Assembly: GCA_041652255.1 (NCBI GenBank)
Contig: JBAZHT010000001.1
Location: 1 to 64,000 of the forward strand
Direction of reading: 5' to 3'
Origin: DMER64 sp041652255
Lineage (GTDB): Bacteria; Bacteroidota; Bacteroidia; Bacteroidales; UBA932
DNA: 64,000 nucleotides
A program made the position numbers and the translations under genes. Under the pieces are notes generated by a model that had not been told where the DNA came from, did not search any database, and saw only the letters and a list, made by a program, of their open reading frames with translations. Shown here piece after piece: positions 44,701-53,284 of this stretch. Every line of letters starts with the position of its first letter. Position 1 is the first letter of the stretch.

Positions 44701-45274
44701 ACAGGAAGGTTCTCCAAAATGGCTGGAACATTTTGATAAGATCGTTGCTTCCCTGCTGGAACAGATAGACATATTATCCAATGCGGCTTCCGAATTTTCC
44801 AATTTTTCACGTTTCAATACAGAAGATCCTGTAGAAGTGGATCTCAATGTATTGATAAGAGAACAGATGGTTCTGTTTTCGACTTTTGAGAATATTCGTC
44901 TCCATTTTGAGTCAAACGTCCGTCAGGCCCCTGTAAAAATACGCCGTACACAATGGGTCAGTGTACTGGTGAACTTATTATCCAATGCTGTTCAATCCGT
45001 TCAGGAACAAACTATTGGGGTGATCAGCATACAATTGAAAGACGAAGGGGGAACCTATCTGATAAGCGTTGCCGACAACGGGTCCGGAGTATCTCCGGAA
45101 AACCATCACAAACTCTTTAAGCCGAATTTTACCACCAAGAGTAAAGGCACCGGACTGGGTCTGGCTATTTGCCGTGGCATTGTGGAACAATACAGGGGGG
45201 AGATATTCTATACTTCATCCGAATGGGGAGGGGCCTGTTTTAATGTGAGGATCCCTAAACAGCCTGTTATTTAA
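41708..45274 (+). CDS. NtrY-like multi-pass sensor histidine kinase
   Basis: An 1188-residue membrane kinase. An N-terminal helix, an extracytoplasmic segment, about seven helices between 225 and 420, a second soluble region (about 430-670), two helices (about 675-740), a third sensor region and a helix near 895-915 precede HAMP, HisKA (REMARQIAHEIKNPL, His978) and HATPase (LLSNAVQS, VADNGSGVS, KSKGTGLGLAI). The double-decker layout is typical of Bacteroidetes ATP-binding kinases of unknown stimulus. The convergent response regulator gene, overlapping by 8 bases, is the obvious partner. Confidence 0.92.
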   Translation: MKIPTLPEKLRKKKFLIPLIIAVICLVLSFFELTSHNRRMMRLVNVEKVIHRKQNAVEEVALRELENEPTANLSGKDVAQDMVIYKYYRDSLISWINTFPIINDSYSPGAMFPDFSFFSRNTSMHQPLSGVDQTEQYLNLGSAWYVVKAYTKEDVTIITGILIRTDFPFSNNFVESRVNRALGLPAHCSIVPLNLDEGFIVFGKDDGVLFTILSDTSMQSYSEGVVLRWFAIALLLLAMLMFYIRNRQVVFAIALIAGLCMLRFLTYVYSSYLQLDILFFSPLLFAGGPMENSLAAMILNTICVFIGVWAIYLARSDLDTIRHNLKKPFRVLTDGLIVLLASGVLLLIHHTLQALTMDSNIVLELFKLDEISGYTIVAYVIVVFLFLSLFLLIRTLLSVNRISERSFFAGNRFTYLFVFIAALYSLLTVSLYGKEKELNLYKVWTQKMSIERDLELEMQLRRVEERIAIDPILSVMIQMEQDHDLILSRIRETYFQDFLQKYQIQITICEPGDVLIVAGLPRPVSCYQFFHSELLRKGTPLADNSRFYNIDNKLGNISYIGVFTYYSYSGSQDLYIELDSRYIKDALGYPSLLSDRSQLDRFKLPYDHSYAKYIDNRLVSNSGKYVYASKLSEPPREGFSSRKEGRSFHFMYRTGNKVLAISRPLRTPVPYLVSLSYLFLFYGLIFALALGLMKENDLSINLPRNSFRRKITFLLVGLLVVALVLMALGSIGFGLKLYEETNNRQMQDQMDAARASLEEYIRFADRTPNPMENMVELMNTINRLSSNVQIHVNLYDPHGRLMRSSQPDIFERHLVGARMNWEAFREMHLEEKPQFIQKERIGSLTYFSMYAPLYNTHGDLVAYINIPYLSGQTDVTKDTSSIVAAVVNLYLLLLLGAVFVSFTFSNQITRPLAELEEKISRLDVTRQPEHIHYNSDDELGVLVNAYNKMADDLNESTKRLAQSEREQAWREMARQIAHEIKNPLTPMRLSIQHLIRLKQEGSPKWLEHFDKIVASLLEQIDILSNAASEFSNFSRFNTEDPVEVDLNVLIREQMVLFSTFENIRLHFESNVRQAPVKIRRTQWVSVLVNLLSNAVQSVQEQTIGVISIQLKDEGGTYLISVADNGSGVSPENHHKLFKPNFTTKSKGTGLGLAICRGIVEQYRGEIFYTSSEWGGACFNVRIPKQPVI

Positions 45275-46436
45275 ACAAAGGGTCTGCGTAAGCCTTTACA
45301 TCTTCTTCTTCTATCCTTTCAGGGGAAAGGATGATCAGACGTTCAATGACGTTTCTCAGTTCACGTACATTTCCGGTCCAGCTGAGTTTTTGCAATTCTT
45401 CCACGGCCCGTGAGGTAATTGTCCTTTTTGACATGCCGTACTCGGCACATATTTGCTCCATAAAATATTCAGACAACAGGGGAATGTCTTCTTTACGCTC
45501 AGCCAGCGGAGGTACATGGATAATAATAACACTCAGCCTGTGGTAAAGGTCTTCACGGAATGTCCCTTTACCGATCTCTTCCACCAGATCTTTATTGGTG
45601 GCTGCAATTACCCTTACACTTACATTGATATCTTTATCCGAACCCACTCTTGTGATCTTGTTTTCCTGTAATACGCGCAACACTTTAGCCTGGGCGGCTA
45701 ACGACATATCCCCGATCTCGTCAAGGAACAAGGTCCCGCCGTCTGCTTGTTCAAACTTTCCTTTGTGTTGCCTGATGGCAGATGTAAAAGACCCTTTTTC
45801 GTGTCCGAACAGCTCACTTTCAATGAGTTCACCGGGTATGGCCGCACAATTGACTTCAACAAAGGACATTTTGGCTCGCATACTTTTTTCATGCAGCCAG
45901 CGTGCCACCAGTTCCTTTCCCGTCCCGTTTGAACCGGTAATAAGCACACGGGCATCGGTAGCTGCCACCTTGTCTATAATGTCCCATATACGCTTGATAA
46001 CAGGAGACTGACCGATGAGTGGCGGAACTTTGGAGTCTTTCTTTTTAAGTTTTTTGTTTTCCTGGACCAACGAAGTCTTATCGTTGGCATTTCGTAAAGT
46101 TATCAGGATACGGTTCAGGTCCAGGGGTTTTTCAATAAAATCGTAAGCGCCCTTCTTAATGCACTCCACTGCGGTATCAATATTGCCGTGACCGGAAATC
46201 ATTATAACCGGTACATCCAGGTCCATTTCCTGGATTTTCTCCAGAACTTCAATGCCGTCAATACCCGGCATCTTTATATCACAAAAAACCGTATCTATCT
46301 GTACTTTGCCCTGTTCAAGTACAGAAAGTGCCTGTTCTCCGTTTTCGGCAAGCACAACCTCGTGATTTTCGTACTCCAGGATCTCTTTTAGGGTATTCCT
46401 TATACTTTTCTCATCATCAACGATCAAAATTCTCAT
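45267..46436 (-). CDS. NtrC-like AAA+ response regulator without DNA-binding domain
   Basis: A 389-residue protein. Receiver (1-120) with Asp53 in FCDIKMPG, and Lys103 in IEKPL. AAA+ domain (about 138-375) with Walker A GSNGTGKE (168-175), Walker B GGTLFLDEIGD and the R-finger region REDLYHRLSV. The sigma-54 contact loop is GSFTSA (215-220) instead of GAFTGA, and the protein stops at VKAYADPLFK where the Fis-type HTH would start. The partner kinase overlaps at the 3' end. It may act without specific DNA binding or through another partner. Confidence 0.9.
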   Translation of the reverse strand: MRILIVDDEKSIRNTLKEILEYENHEVVLAENGEQALSVLEQGKVQIDTVFCDIKMPGIDGIEVLEKIQEMDLDVPVIMISGHGNIDTAVECIKKGAYDFIEKPLDLNRILITLRNANDKTSLVQENKKLKKKDSKVPPLIGQSPVIKRIWDIIDKVAATDARVLITGSNGTGKELVARWLHEKSMRAKMSFVEVNCAAIPGELIESELFGHEKGSFTSAIRQHKGKFEQADGGTLFLDEIGDMSLAAQAKVLRVLQENKITRVGSDKDINVSVRVIAATNKDLVEEIGKGTFREDLYHRLSVIIIHVPPLAERKEDIPLLSEYFMEQICAEYGMSKRTITSRAVEELQKLSWTGNVRELRNVIERLIILSPERIEEEDVKAYADPLFK

Positions 46437-46457
46437 ACATCCCTCTTTTACCGGCTA

Positions 46458-46504
46458 CAAAGATAGTGGGAATTTCACAAATAGGAGATTTTCATTTACA
46501 TTTG
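46458..46504. promoter_or_regulatory. Divergent promoters of the response regulator and cmk
   Basis: Minus strand TATCTTTG (46465-46458) lies 21 bases before the regulator ATG. Plus strand TACATTTG (46497-46504) with TTTC 20 bases upstream (46473-46476) lies 9 bases before the cmk ATG. These elements are separated by 31 bases and probably share regulation. Confidence 0.5.
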
Positions 46505-46513
46505 GATCACATT

Positions 46514-47215
46514 ATGAAGAAGATCATCATTGCTATAGACGGCCATTCTTCAACGGGAAAAAGTACCTTTGCCAAAGCCATTGCCAGGGTTCTGGATTAT
46601 ACTTACCTGGACTCAGGAGCGTTGTACCGGGCAGTAACACTTTACGCCCTGGATAACGGATGGACAGATCCGGAAGGAAAACCAAATATACAGGCCATCA
46701 TTGACCATCTTAAAGATATCCGGCTAACCTTTAAAAAAGACCCTGTTACAGGTCAGAACCGGACCTACATGAACGGGGAAGACGTGGAAGAACGTATCCG
46801 CAGCATGGAAGTTTCGCGCCACGTAAGTCCCGTATCTGAAATACCGCATGTCAGGGATTTTGTGGACTTGCAGCTTAGAAAATGGGGAGAGAAAAAAGGG
46901 ATCGTCATGGACGGCAGGGATATTGGCACGGCCGTATTCCCACAAGCCGAGTTAAAGATCTTTATGACCGCTCCGGCAGAGATCCGTGCCGACCGCAGAC
47001 TTCGGGAACTGCAGGCAAAAGGAATGGAGGCCACCTTTGCCGAGGTTCTGGCCAATGTGCGTCAGCGGGATTACCTGGACTCCCACCGGGAAACCCACCC
47101 CCTGATTAAAGCCCCGGATGCCTTTTTGCTGGACAACGGCCGTATGAGTGTTGAAGAACAAATGGATTGGTTCAGAAAAATCATGGAGGAGAAATGGGAT
47201 ATCAGGTTGAAATAG
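46514..47215 (+). CDS. cmk: Cytidylate kinase
   Basis: A 233-residue CMP/dCMP kinase with P-loop AIDGHSSTGKSTFAKA (Ser replacing the usual Gly-Pro-Ala), YLDSGALYRAVTLYALDNGW, VMDGRDIGTAVFP and the LID-like KIFMTAPAEIRADRR. The start at 46514 follows the promoter and matches the family. It overlaps ispH by 22 bases. Confidence 0.96.
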   Translation: MKKIIIAIDGHSSTGKSTFAKAIARVLDYTYLDSGALYRAVTLYALDNGWTDPEGKPNIQAIIDHLKDIRLTFKKDPVTGQNRTYMNGEDVEERIRSMEVSRHVSPVSEIPHVRDFVDLQLRKWGEKKGIVMDGRDIGTAVFPQAELKIFMTAPAEIRADRRLRELQAKGMEATFAEVLANVRQRDYLDSHRETHPLIKAPDAFLLDNGRMSVEEQMDWFRKIMEEKWDIRLK

Positions 47216-48075
47216 ACAAACAGTCCGGTTTTTGTTCCGGAGTTATACGTGCCATCAAATGTGCCGAAGAAGCCCTTGATGAAAATAAAACCGTTTATTC
47301 TCTGGGAGCCATAGTGCATAACAATGAAGAATTACAACGCCTGGAAACCAAAGGATTACAAGTTGTCAGGCAGGAAGATATGAACCGTCTCCCGGAGGGC
47401 TCTACCGTATTGATCAGGGCACACGGAGAACCGCCGCTTACTTATGAGATTGCCCGTTCCAATAAGATTGCCCTGCTGGAATGTACCTGTCCTGTGGTAT
47501 TGCAATTGCAGAAAAAAATATTGAAAGAATACGACAGTATCAAACCTCTGGGCGGGCAGATCCTGATATTCGGAAAAAAAGGACATGCAGAAGTAGTGGG
47601 ATTGCTGGGACAGGTTTCCGGAGATGCCGTTGTAATTGAGACACTGAAAGATCTTGACCATTTTTGTTTTTCATGTGGCCCCGTTTCCCTGTTTTCACAA
47701 ACCACAAAGAACCCGGGAGAATATAAAAAAACAGCAGAAAAATTACGCCAATTGATGGTGGAAAAAGGAATTGATCCGCTATTGCTTAAAGTATTCAACA
47801 CCATTTGTTCCCAGGTTGACGGCAGGCAGGAAAAACTCACACGTTTTGCCGCAGGGAAATCCCTGATACTCTTTGTGGCCGGGAAAGAAAGTTCTAACGG
47901 GAAAGTCCTTTTCCGGACATGTAAAGAGGCCAATCCCCGCAGTTATTCCATAGAAAACCCGGGAAATATTGATCCCGGATGGTTCCAGCCGGGAGATACA
48001 GTGGGAATTTGCGGTGCAACTTCTACACCCTATTGGCTTATGTTACAGGTTGCAGAAAAAGTAAAGAGCCTGTAA
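47194..48075 (+). CDS. ispH: 4-hydroxy-3-methylbut-2-enyl diphosphate reductase
   Basis: A 293-residue Fe-S enzyme, last step of the MEP isoprenoid pathway. The three cluster cysteines are visible: SGFCSGVIRAIKCAEEAL, LLECTCPVVLQ and NTICSQVDGRQEKL. The start at 47194 gives the standard short N-terminus (MGYQVEID). It is sandwiched by overlaps with cmk and the PriA-like gene, so these form one operon. Confidence 0.96.
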   Translation: MGYQVEIDKQSGFCSGVIRAIKCAEEALDENKTVYSLGAIVHNNEELQRLETKGLQVVRQEDMNRLPEGSTVLIRAHGEPPLTYEIARSNKIALLECTCPVVLQLQKKILKEYDSIKPLGGQILIFGKKGHAEVVGLLGQVSGDAVVIETLKDLDHFCFSCGPVSLFSQTTKNPGEYKKTAEKLRQLMVEKGIDPLLLKVFNTICSQVDGRQEKLTRFAAGKSLILFVAGKESSNGKVLFRTCKEANPRSYSIENPGNIDPGWFQPGDTVGICGATSTPYWLMLQVAEKVKSL

Positions 48076-49700
48076 TGGAAACGTATGCCGATATACTGTT
48101 TCCCCTGGCCCTGGGAAGTCCTCTTACTTACAGAATACCCGGACATCTTGCAGATGAGGTTATAACCGGAATGCAGATAAAGGCTCCCGTAGGTCAAAAA
48201 ATTTACCCGGGTATAGTATGGCACATACACAAAGATATCCTTAAACCTGTCTCCGGGGAAGCATACAAAGAAATTGACCGGGTGGAAAAGTCGCTGCCGG
48301 TCATTCCGGAGGAATCTTTAAGATTCTGGGAATGGATCGCCCGTTATTATATGTGTCCTTTGGGAACCGTTGTAAAAACAGCATTAAGTCTGTGGAAATT
48401 TAAAAGACGCAACGCATTTACCGGAGAAGAAACTTTCCGGCTGCCTGAAGCCGGTAAACCTATATACATCAACGGTATCGAAAGGACAAATCTGTACAGG
48501 GAACACATTCATCACATTATAGGAGCAGGTGGACAATGCCTGGTGCTGGGACCGGACAGAGTGGCCTGTGAACAATTGTATGAAGCGTTGTTGCCTTCAT
48601 TTAAAGAAAAAATACTCTGTTTTCATTCAAAAAGGCCTCAGAAAGAACAGAGCCGTGCCCAAAAGGAACTTTTCGCCGGCAACCCGTGTATCGTCTGCGG
48701 AATGCATCATGCCCTTTTTCTTCCCTTTACCCGGTTGGGAATGATCCTGGTGGATATGGAAGAACATCCGGGTCACAAAAAACAAGATGCAACACCGCAC
48801 ATTCACGCAAGGGATACGGCCCTGATGATGGGACAGATGTACCGGGCACAGGTTGTTTTGGGATCTGTCGTGCCGTCGCTTGAAACGTATTATAACCTGG
48901 AAAAAGGGAAATTTCAACACATACAGGCCGTTCCCAAAACGCATTTATCCCGGGAACACCTGATCATTACTGACACGTTCAAATCCCTAAAAGGCAATGC
49001 AATGAAAGGGATTCTGGATGTAAAAAGCGTACATGCGGCAGGGAAGGTAATTGCCGGCGGAAAAGAAGTTCTACTGGTAGAATCCGATTCCGATTACCTG
49101 GAAGATGCTCCACAGGATCCCGGAATAAAACTATGCAAGCCATACCGGATGCATCATTTTCTGGATGAGAAAACCGGAATGATTTGTTTTCTGCATACCG
49201 AAAAGCTTCTATCCAAAAAGAATTTCCGGGCTACCGAACAGGCACTTCAATTCACCTTTCATGCATTGACCTGGGCCGGAGCACAAAAACCCGAAATCCC
49301 CGTATTTCTGCAGACTTCAGACACAGATCACCCGTTTTACCTATGGCTGCAAGAAAGAACTCTTTTTGACATTTTATCACAACTAATGGATGAAAGGATC
49401 CGTTACGGCTACCCGCCGCATACGCGTATGATCGCTGTTACGGTCTCTCATCACAGACAAAACACGGCCCGTTACAAAGCATCAGTGCTCAGTGAACTCC
49501 TTATAAAAGAAAATTTACCGGCTCGTACGGAGGGACCTGTTTCAGAGGCAGGAAAACGAAAGATCCTTTTTACTTACCGGATACAGATCATTATCCCGCG
49601 AAGGATTAAGGTGCAGGAGGTTAAAGACAAACTTTCACGGGTGCTTTCACAGAACCCCTGTTCTCCCGCACAATTCAGAATTGATGTGGATCCTGTTTAG
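48075..49700 (+). CDS. Degenerate PriA-like protein without helicase motor
   Basis: A 541-residue protein whose ends match PriA: the 3'-DNA-end-binding domain (YADILFPLALGSPLTYRIP, KFWEW-like RFWEWIARYYMC) and the C-terminal block (VFLQTSDTDHPF, YGYPPHTRMIAV, RIDVDPV). The first helicase lobe is decayed: Walker A is NGIERTNL (133-140), Walker B is VDMEEH, motif III GSVVPSLE. The zinc-binding cysteines and most of lobe 2 are deleted, explaining the loss of some 280 residues. It may keep a fork-binding role without ATPase activity, or be a relic. The ATG shares a base with the ispH stop. Confidence 0.75.
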   Translation: METYADILFPLALGSPLTYRIPGHLADEVITGMQIKAPVGQKIYPGIVWHIHKDILKPVSGEAYKEIDRVEKSLPVIPEESLRFWEWIARYYMCPLGTVVKTALSLWKFKRRNAFTGEETFRLPEAGKPIYINGIERTNLYREHIHHIIGAGGQCLVLGPDRVACEQLYEALLPSFKEKILCFHSKRPQKEQSRAQKELFAGNPCIVCGMHHALFLPFTRLGMILVDMEEHPGHKKQDATPHIHARDTALMMGQMYRAQVVLGSVVPSLETYYNLEKGKFQHIQAVPKTHLSREHLIITDTFKSLKGNAMKGILDVKSVHAAGKVIAGGKEVLLVESDSDYLEDAPQDPGIKLCKPYRMHHFLDEKTGMICFLHTEKLLSKKNFRATEQALQFTFHALTWAGAQKPEIPVFLQTSDTDHPFYLWLQERTLFDILSQLMDERIRYGYPPHTRMIAVTVSHHRQNTARYKASVLSELLIKENLPARTEGPVSEAGKRKILFTYRIQIIIPRRIKVQEVKDKLSRVLSQNPCSPAQFRIDVDPV

Positions 49701-49701
49701 A

Positions 49702-51474
49702 TCACATTTTCCGTACTTTCAGCTTTTGCCCGGGATAGATCCTTGACCGGTCTCCCAGTCCATTTAGGGAACGGATGTTTTGTACGGTGATTCCGAGTTT
49801 ATTTGCGATATCCCAGAGACTATCCCCTGATTTTACGGTATAGTATTCAAAGTCACCGTCATGAGAGGTTGCAAGAGTAGCCGAAGTATATATCTTAAGC
49901 ACCCCTCCGGCATATATCGTGCTGTTTCTCATATTGTTCCAGGAACGGATATTTGCCGCACTTACCCCGTACTTTTCTGCTATTCCGCCTAATGTCTCCC
50001 CCTTTTTAACTTTGTGGGTAATCAGGTTTCCCTGTGCAGCCGAAGTCCCTGTATTTTGAGATGAGGCACGGGGTGCCGCATTTCTGTCTGTATAAATAAT
50101 CAGCCGTTGATTGGGCATGATCTTGTCTGAACGGAGCCCGTTCCAGTATTTAATGTCTGCAATCCTCACTCCATAGCGGTAAGCAATATGGCTTAGCGTC
50201 TGTCCGCTGCGTACCCTGTGGGTGATCTGTGTATCGGTAGATTTAGCTTGCGTATTTAATATAAGCGGGTTGAAATACACACTGTCCTTATATGAAAAAA
50301 TGGAATCCTGCAGCGCGGCAAATGCGCCGCTGTATTCAAACGGGACCCGCAGAATATAGGGACGTTCCACTCCGGGAACTATGTCTTTTACGTATTGTGG
50401 ATTCAGATCCCGCAGCTGGTCAACGGAAATATCCAGAAATGAAGTTACCTGTTCAAAATGCAACATTTTGTTCACTTCAAAAGTATCTACATGTGCAGGC
50501 ATTTCAACGGGAAGGGGCTTGATGTTGTGTTCATTATAATAGCGCATGGTATATAGGGCAGCGACGAAAGCCGGCACATAACCGCGGGTTTCACGTGGCA
50601 GGAAGGGGTAAATATCCCAGAATTCACGTGATCCGCCGGCCCTGCGGATGGCTTTGTTGACATTCCCTATTCCGCAATTGTATGATGCAATGGCCAAAAC
50701 CCAGTCTTCGTAGATCCTGTAGGAATCCAGTAAATAGCGTGCCGCCGCATCTCCGGATACAATAGGATCCAGGCGCTCGTCCACATAGGAGTTAATGGTC
50801 AGGTTGTAATTCAGGGCGGTCCTGTACATGAACTGCCACATTCCTTTCGCACGGGCCCTTGAAACGGCCCTTGGATTCAATGCAGATTCAATCACTGCCA
50901 TGGCTTTGAGTTCCAGAGGCATTTCATAGGAATCGAATATCTCTTCGAATAAAGGCATATAATACTGGGCCAGTCCCAGGATGGTGGGAATACGGTCCGG
51001 CATTTTCTGTGTGTAGTGTATAATATGGTTCTTGACAATGTTGTTGTAGGGTAATTTTATGAAACAATTCATCCGGGTCAGTCTGTCTATATATACAGAA
51101 TCGGGAATATCGGATCGTAACGAGGCGGTATCCAGGTTCTCCAGAGTCATGGGATCGGGCATCTGGTTTAAAACATTCTGATGATAATACAGACTCAGCC
51201 TTTGTTCTGTAGTCAGTGAATCGAATTCAAAAGTCAGATCCACGGGGGGGTTGTCAAACCCGCCCTCATTGATCTCATTGTCCGTCAACAGGGCCTCGGT
51301 TGCCGGCATTTCCATGGTCAAAATGACCTGTTGCAGGGAATCGGTCAGTCTTAACAGGGAATCCACCTGTTGGGTCAACTGTTTTTTAGTAGGTTTACGG
51401 AATACCTGCGCTTGTGCACTTTGGGAAAACAAAGTCATGGAAATAATCAATAGAATGAAGCATTTGGATCTCAT
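49702..51474 (-). CDS. MltD-like lytic transglycosylase with three LysM domains
   Basis: A 590-residue exported protein. A signal peptide (cut near SAQAQ) precedes a polar region and the SLT domain (about 155-320) with catalytic Glu in AVIESALNPRAVS, RAKGMWQFM and ASYNCGIGNVNKAI. Three LysM motifs lie at about 418-462, 487-531 and 544-590 (VRSGQTLSHIA, VKKGETLGGIA, VKSGDSLWDIA). It cuts peptidoglycan strands. It is cotranscribed with the DUF5683 gene upstream. Confidence 0.93.
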   Translation of the reverse strand: MRSKCFILLIISMTLFSQSAQAQVFRKPTKKQLTQQVDSLLRLTDSLQQVILTMEMPATEALLTDNEINEGGFDNPPVDLTFEFDSLTTEQRLSLYYHQNVLNQMPDPMTLENLDTASLRSDIPDSVYIDRLTRMNCFIKLPYNNIVKNHIIHYTQKMPDRIPTILGLAQYYMPLFEEIFDSYEMPLELKAMAVIESALNPRAVSRARAKGMWQFMYRTALNYNLTINSYVDERLDPIVSGDAAARYLLDSYRIYEDWVLAIASYNCGIGNVNKAIRRAGGSREFWDIYPFLPRETRGYVPAFVAALYTMRYYNEHNIKPLPVEMPAHVDTFEVNKMLHFEQVTSFLDISVDQLRDLNPQYVKDIVPGVERPYILRVPFEYSGAFAALQDSIFSYKDSVYFNPLILNTQAKSTDTQITHRVRSGQTLSHIAYRYGVRIADIKYWNGLRSDKIMPNQRLIIYTDRNAAPRASSQNTGTSAAQGNLITHKVKKGETLGGIAEKYGVSAANIRSWNNMRNSTIYAGGVLKIYTSATLATSHDGDFEYYTVKSGDSLWDIANKLGITVQNIRSLNGLGDRSRIYPGQKLKVRKM

Positions 51475-51488
51475 AAAAGGTTCATTTT

Positions 51489-52373
51489 TTAAAAGGTAAG
51501 TCTCATTTGTATTCCTGCCCCCGGGTATGAGGCATATGCATACATACCCTGGGGAATGATCCCGGGTTCAATACGTAAAGTAAGATCATCACTAATGTCA
51601 AAATCCTGGAAATGGGCAAAAACATTTGCGTCTATGATGTTAAGCGCGTATACCAGAACAGTGGCAATAATGGAATAATCCCGGTACCGCCTGAACGAGT
51701 CGCGGTACCATTTGATGTTTTCCGGGGTCATCCATCCGTCATACCTGGAAGGACTGGCCGTTGCATGGTTATACATGGTTTTGTAACGTTGGTACTGCAT
51801 CCCGTTGTATTGCCAGAAATATCCGCAAGCGATAAGGCCTCCGTATATGACAGGAATTTTCCAATAATCTCTGTTATAGATCTGTCCCAACCCGGGTAAC
51901 AAAGCCGAATACAGAGTGGCTCTGGCCGGCAACACTTCTTTGTCCTGCCGGAATTGTGCCACACCGTCCAGCAAACTGCCCCAGTAGAACAGCCCGGCTC
52001 CCACGTAACACAGATTCCTGTATATAGCATACGTGTCATTTTCCGTATCCAGGTATTTCATATTGTATCTATACCCCATATAAATACCTGCACCCATTCC
52101 GGCATATACTACCGGAATCTTCCAGTACTGGCGGTTATAGGCCTGGGAGTAACCCGGGAGGACCATTGCCCCTGAAAAAACCCTGCTAAGTTTGATAGTA
52201 TCTTTGCCGGCCAGGGCGGTAAAATATGTTTTCAGTTTAAATGGCTCTTTTGCCTGCACGGTAGTGTCACTTTGTGACTGTGCATTCTGATCTCCCATGT
52301 CCACGGCAAACTGGCCGTAGACAAAAGTCACGGATACAAATAAGTATAGAAGTATGAACAGGCAACGTTTCAC
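51489..52373 (-). CDS. DUF5683 domain protein
   Basis: A 294-residue protein with a signal peptide (cut near VYGQF). Two internal repeats are visible: GAMVLPGYSQAYNRQYWKIP (about 68-87) and SALLPGLGQIYNRDYWKIP (about 160-178), each followed by a glycine-rich membrane-like segment. The P-G-x-Q-x-Y-N-x-x-Y-W-K motif is the DUF5683 signature; its role is unknown. Frequently found next to parB and MltD in Bacteroidetes, as here. Confidence 0.85.
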   Translation of the reverse strand: MKRCLFILLYLFVSVTFVYGQFAVDMGDQNAQSQSDTTVQAKEPFKLKTYFTALAGKDTIKLSRVFSGAMVLPGYSQAYNRQYWKIPVVYAGMGAGIYMGYRYNMKYLDTENDTYAIYRNLCYVGAGLFYWGSLLDGVAQFRQDKEVLPARATLYSALLPGLGQIYNRDYWKIPVIYGGLIACGYFWQYNGMQYQRYKTMYNHATASPSRYDGWMTPENIKWYRDSFRRYRDYSIIATVLVYALNIIDANVFAHFQDFDISDDLTLRIEPGIIPQGMYAYASYPGAGIQMRLTF

Positions 52374-52387
52374 AAATTCGGGATCGG

Positions 52388-53284
52388 CTATATATTGTTC
52401 TTTTCTAGTGCATCCAGGAAAGCTTCCATTTCCGAGTCACTGGAGCAATGAATAGACAAGACCCCTTCCCCTTTCGGATTTCTTTTCACGCTGATATTGT
52501 GATTGAAATACCTGCCTATTTTTTCCAGAACCCGGTAATAGATATCGGGTAATTCCGTTTCATTGGGTTCGGATCTGGCCGGGACAGGATCCTTAGGGCG
52601 TACCATCTCTTCCACTTTCCTGACCGATAAATCTTTATCAACTATTATACGAGCCAGTGCCAAACGGGGTTCATCATCATCCAGTGAAAGCAAAGCACGG
52701 GCATGTCCCATGGTCAAAGCCCCGGCCCTGATTAGCAACTGTATCTCTGCAGGTAATTGTATCAATCTCAAATAATTGGCGACAGTAGCACGCTTTTTTC
52801 CTACACGATCGGCCAATTTTTCCTGGGTCAGGCTGCATTCTTCTATCAACCGCTGGAATCCGAAAGCAATTTCCATCGCATCCAGATTCTCGCGTTGTAT
52901 GTTTTCCACCAAGGCCATTTCCAGCAATTCCCCGTCCTCAACCTGACGTATATAGGCAGGAATTTTAATCAAACCCGCCATCGCGGCGGCCCTGAGCCTT
53001 CGTTCTCCGCTTACTACCTGGTATCGGTTTGCAGCAAGCTTCCGGAGAGTGACGGGCTGGATCAGACCGAGGGTCTTGATGGAAGCAGCCAACTCGGCAA
53101 GGGATTCTTCATTAAAATCTTTTCTGGGCTGTTCCGGATTTACTTCAATCTGCGTGATCTCTACCATGGAAGTTCCTTCCATTTGAGGAAGCACCACGGG
53201 GTTCCTTGGTTTCCAGTCTCCCGGCGAAGTTGATTCCGAGATCAAAGCTCCCAAACCTTTTCCTAAAGCCGGCTTCTTAGTCAT
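52388..53284 (-). CDS. parB: Chromosome partitioning protein ParB
   Basis: A 298-residue CTP-dependent DNA clamp. It has the N-terminal ParB/Srx domain (VEITQIEVNPEQPRKDF, VVSGERRLRAAAMAGL), an HTH (TQEKLADRVGKKRATVANYLRL) and a C-terminal dimerisation part (ALLSLDDDEPRLALARI). It loads on parS sites to segregate the origin. It overlaps parA by 8 bases. Confidence 0.96.
   Translation of the reverse strand: MTKKPALGKGLGALISESTSPGDWKPRNPVVLPQMEGTSMVEITQIEVNPEQPRKDFNEESLAELAASIKTLGLIQPVTLRKLAANRYQVVSGERRLRAAAMAGLIKIPAYIRQVEDGELLEMALVENIQRENLDAMEIAFGFQRLIEECSLTQEKLADRVGKKRATVANYLRLIQLPAEIQLLIRAGALTMGHARALLSLDDDEPRLALARIIVDKDLSVRKVEEMVRPKDPVPARSEPNETELPDIYYRVLEKIGRYFNHNISVKRNPKGEGVLSIHCSSDSEMEAFLDALEKNNI

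Noticed and set aside
50587..50602. parS-like site (GGTTTCACGTGGCAG) inside the MltD gene near parAB
   Set aside because: Only about 10 of 16 bases match the parS palindrome and the right half is missing.
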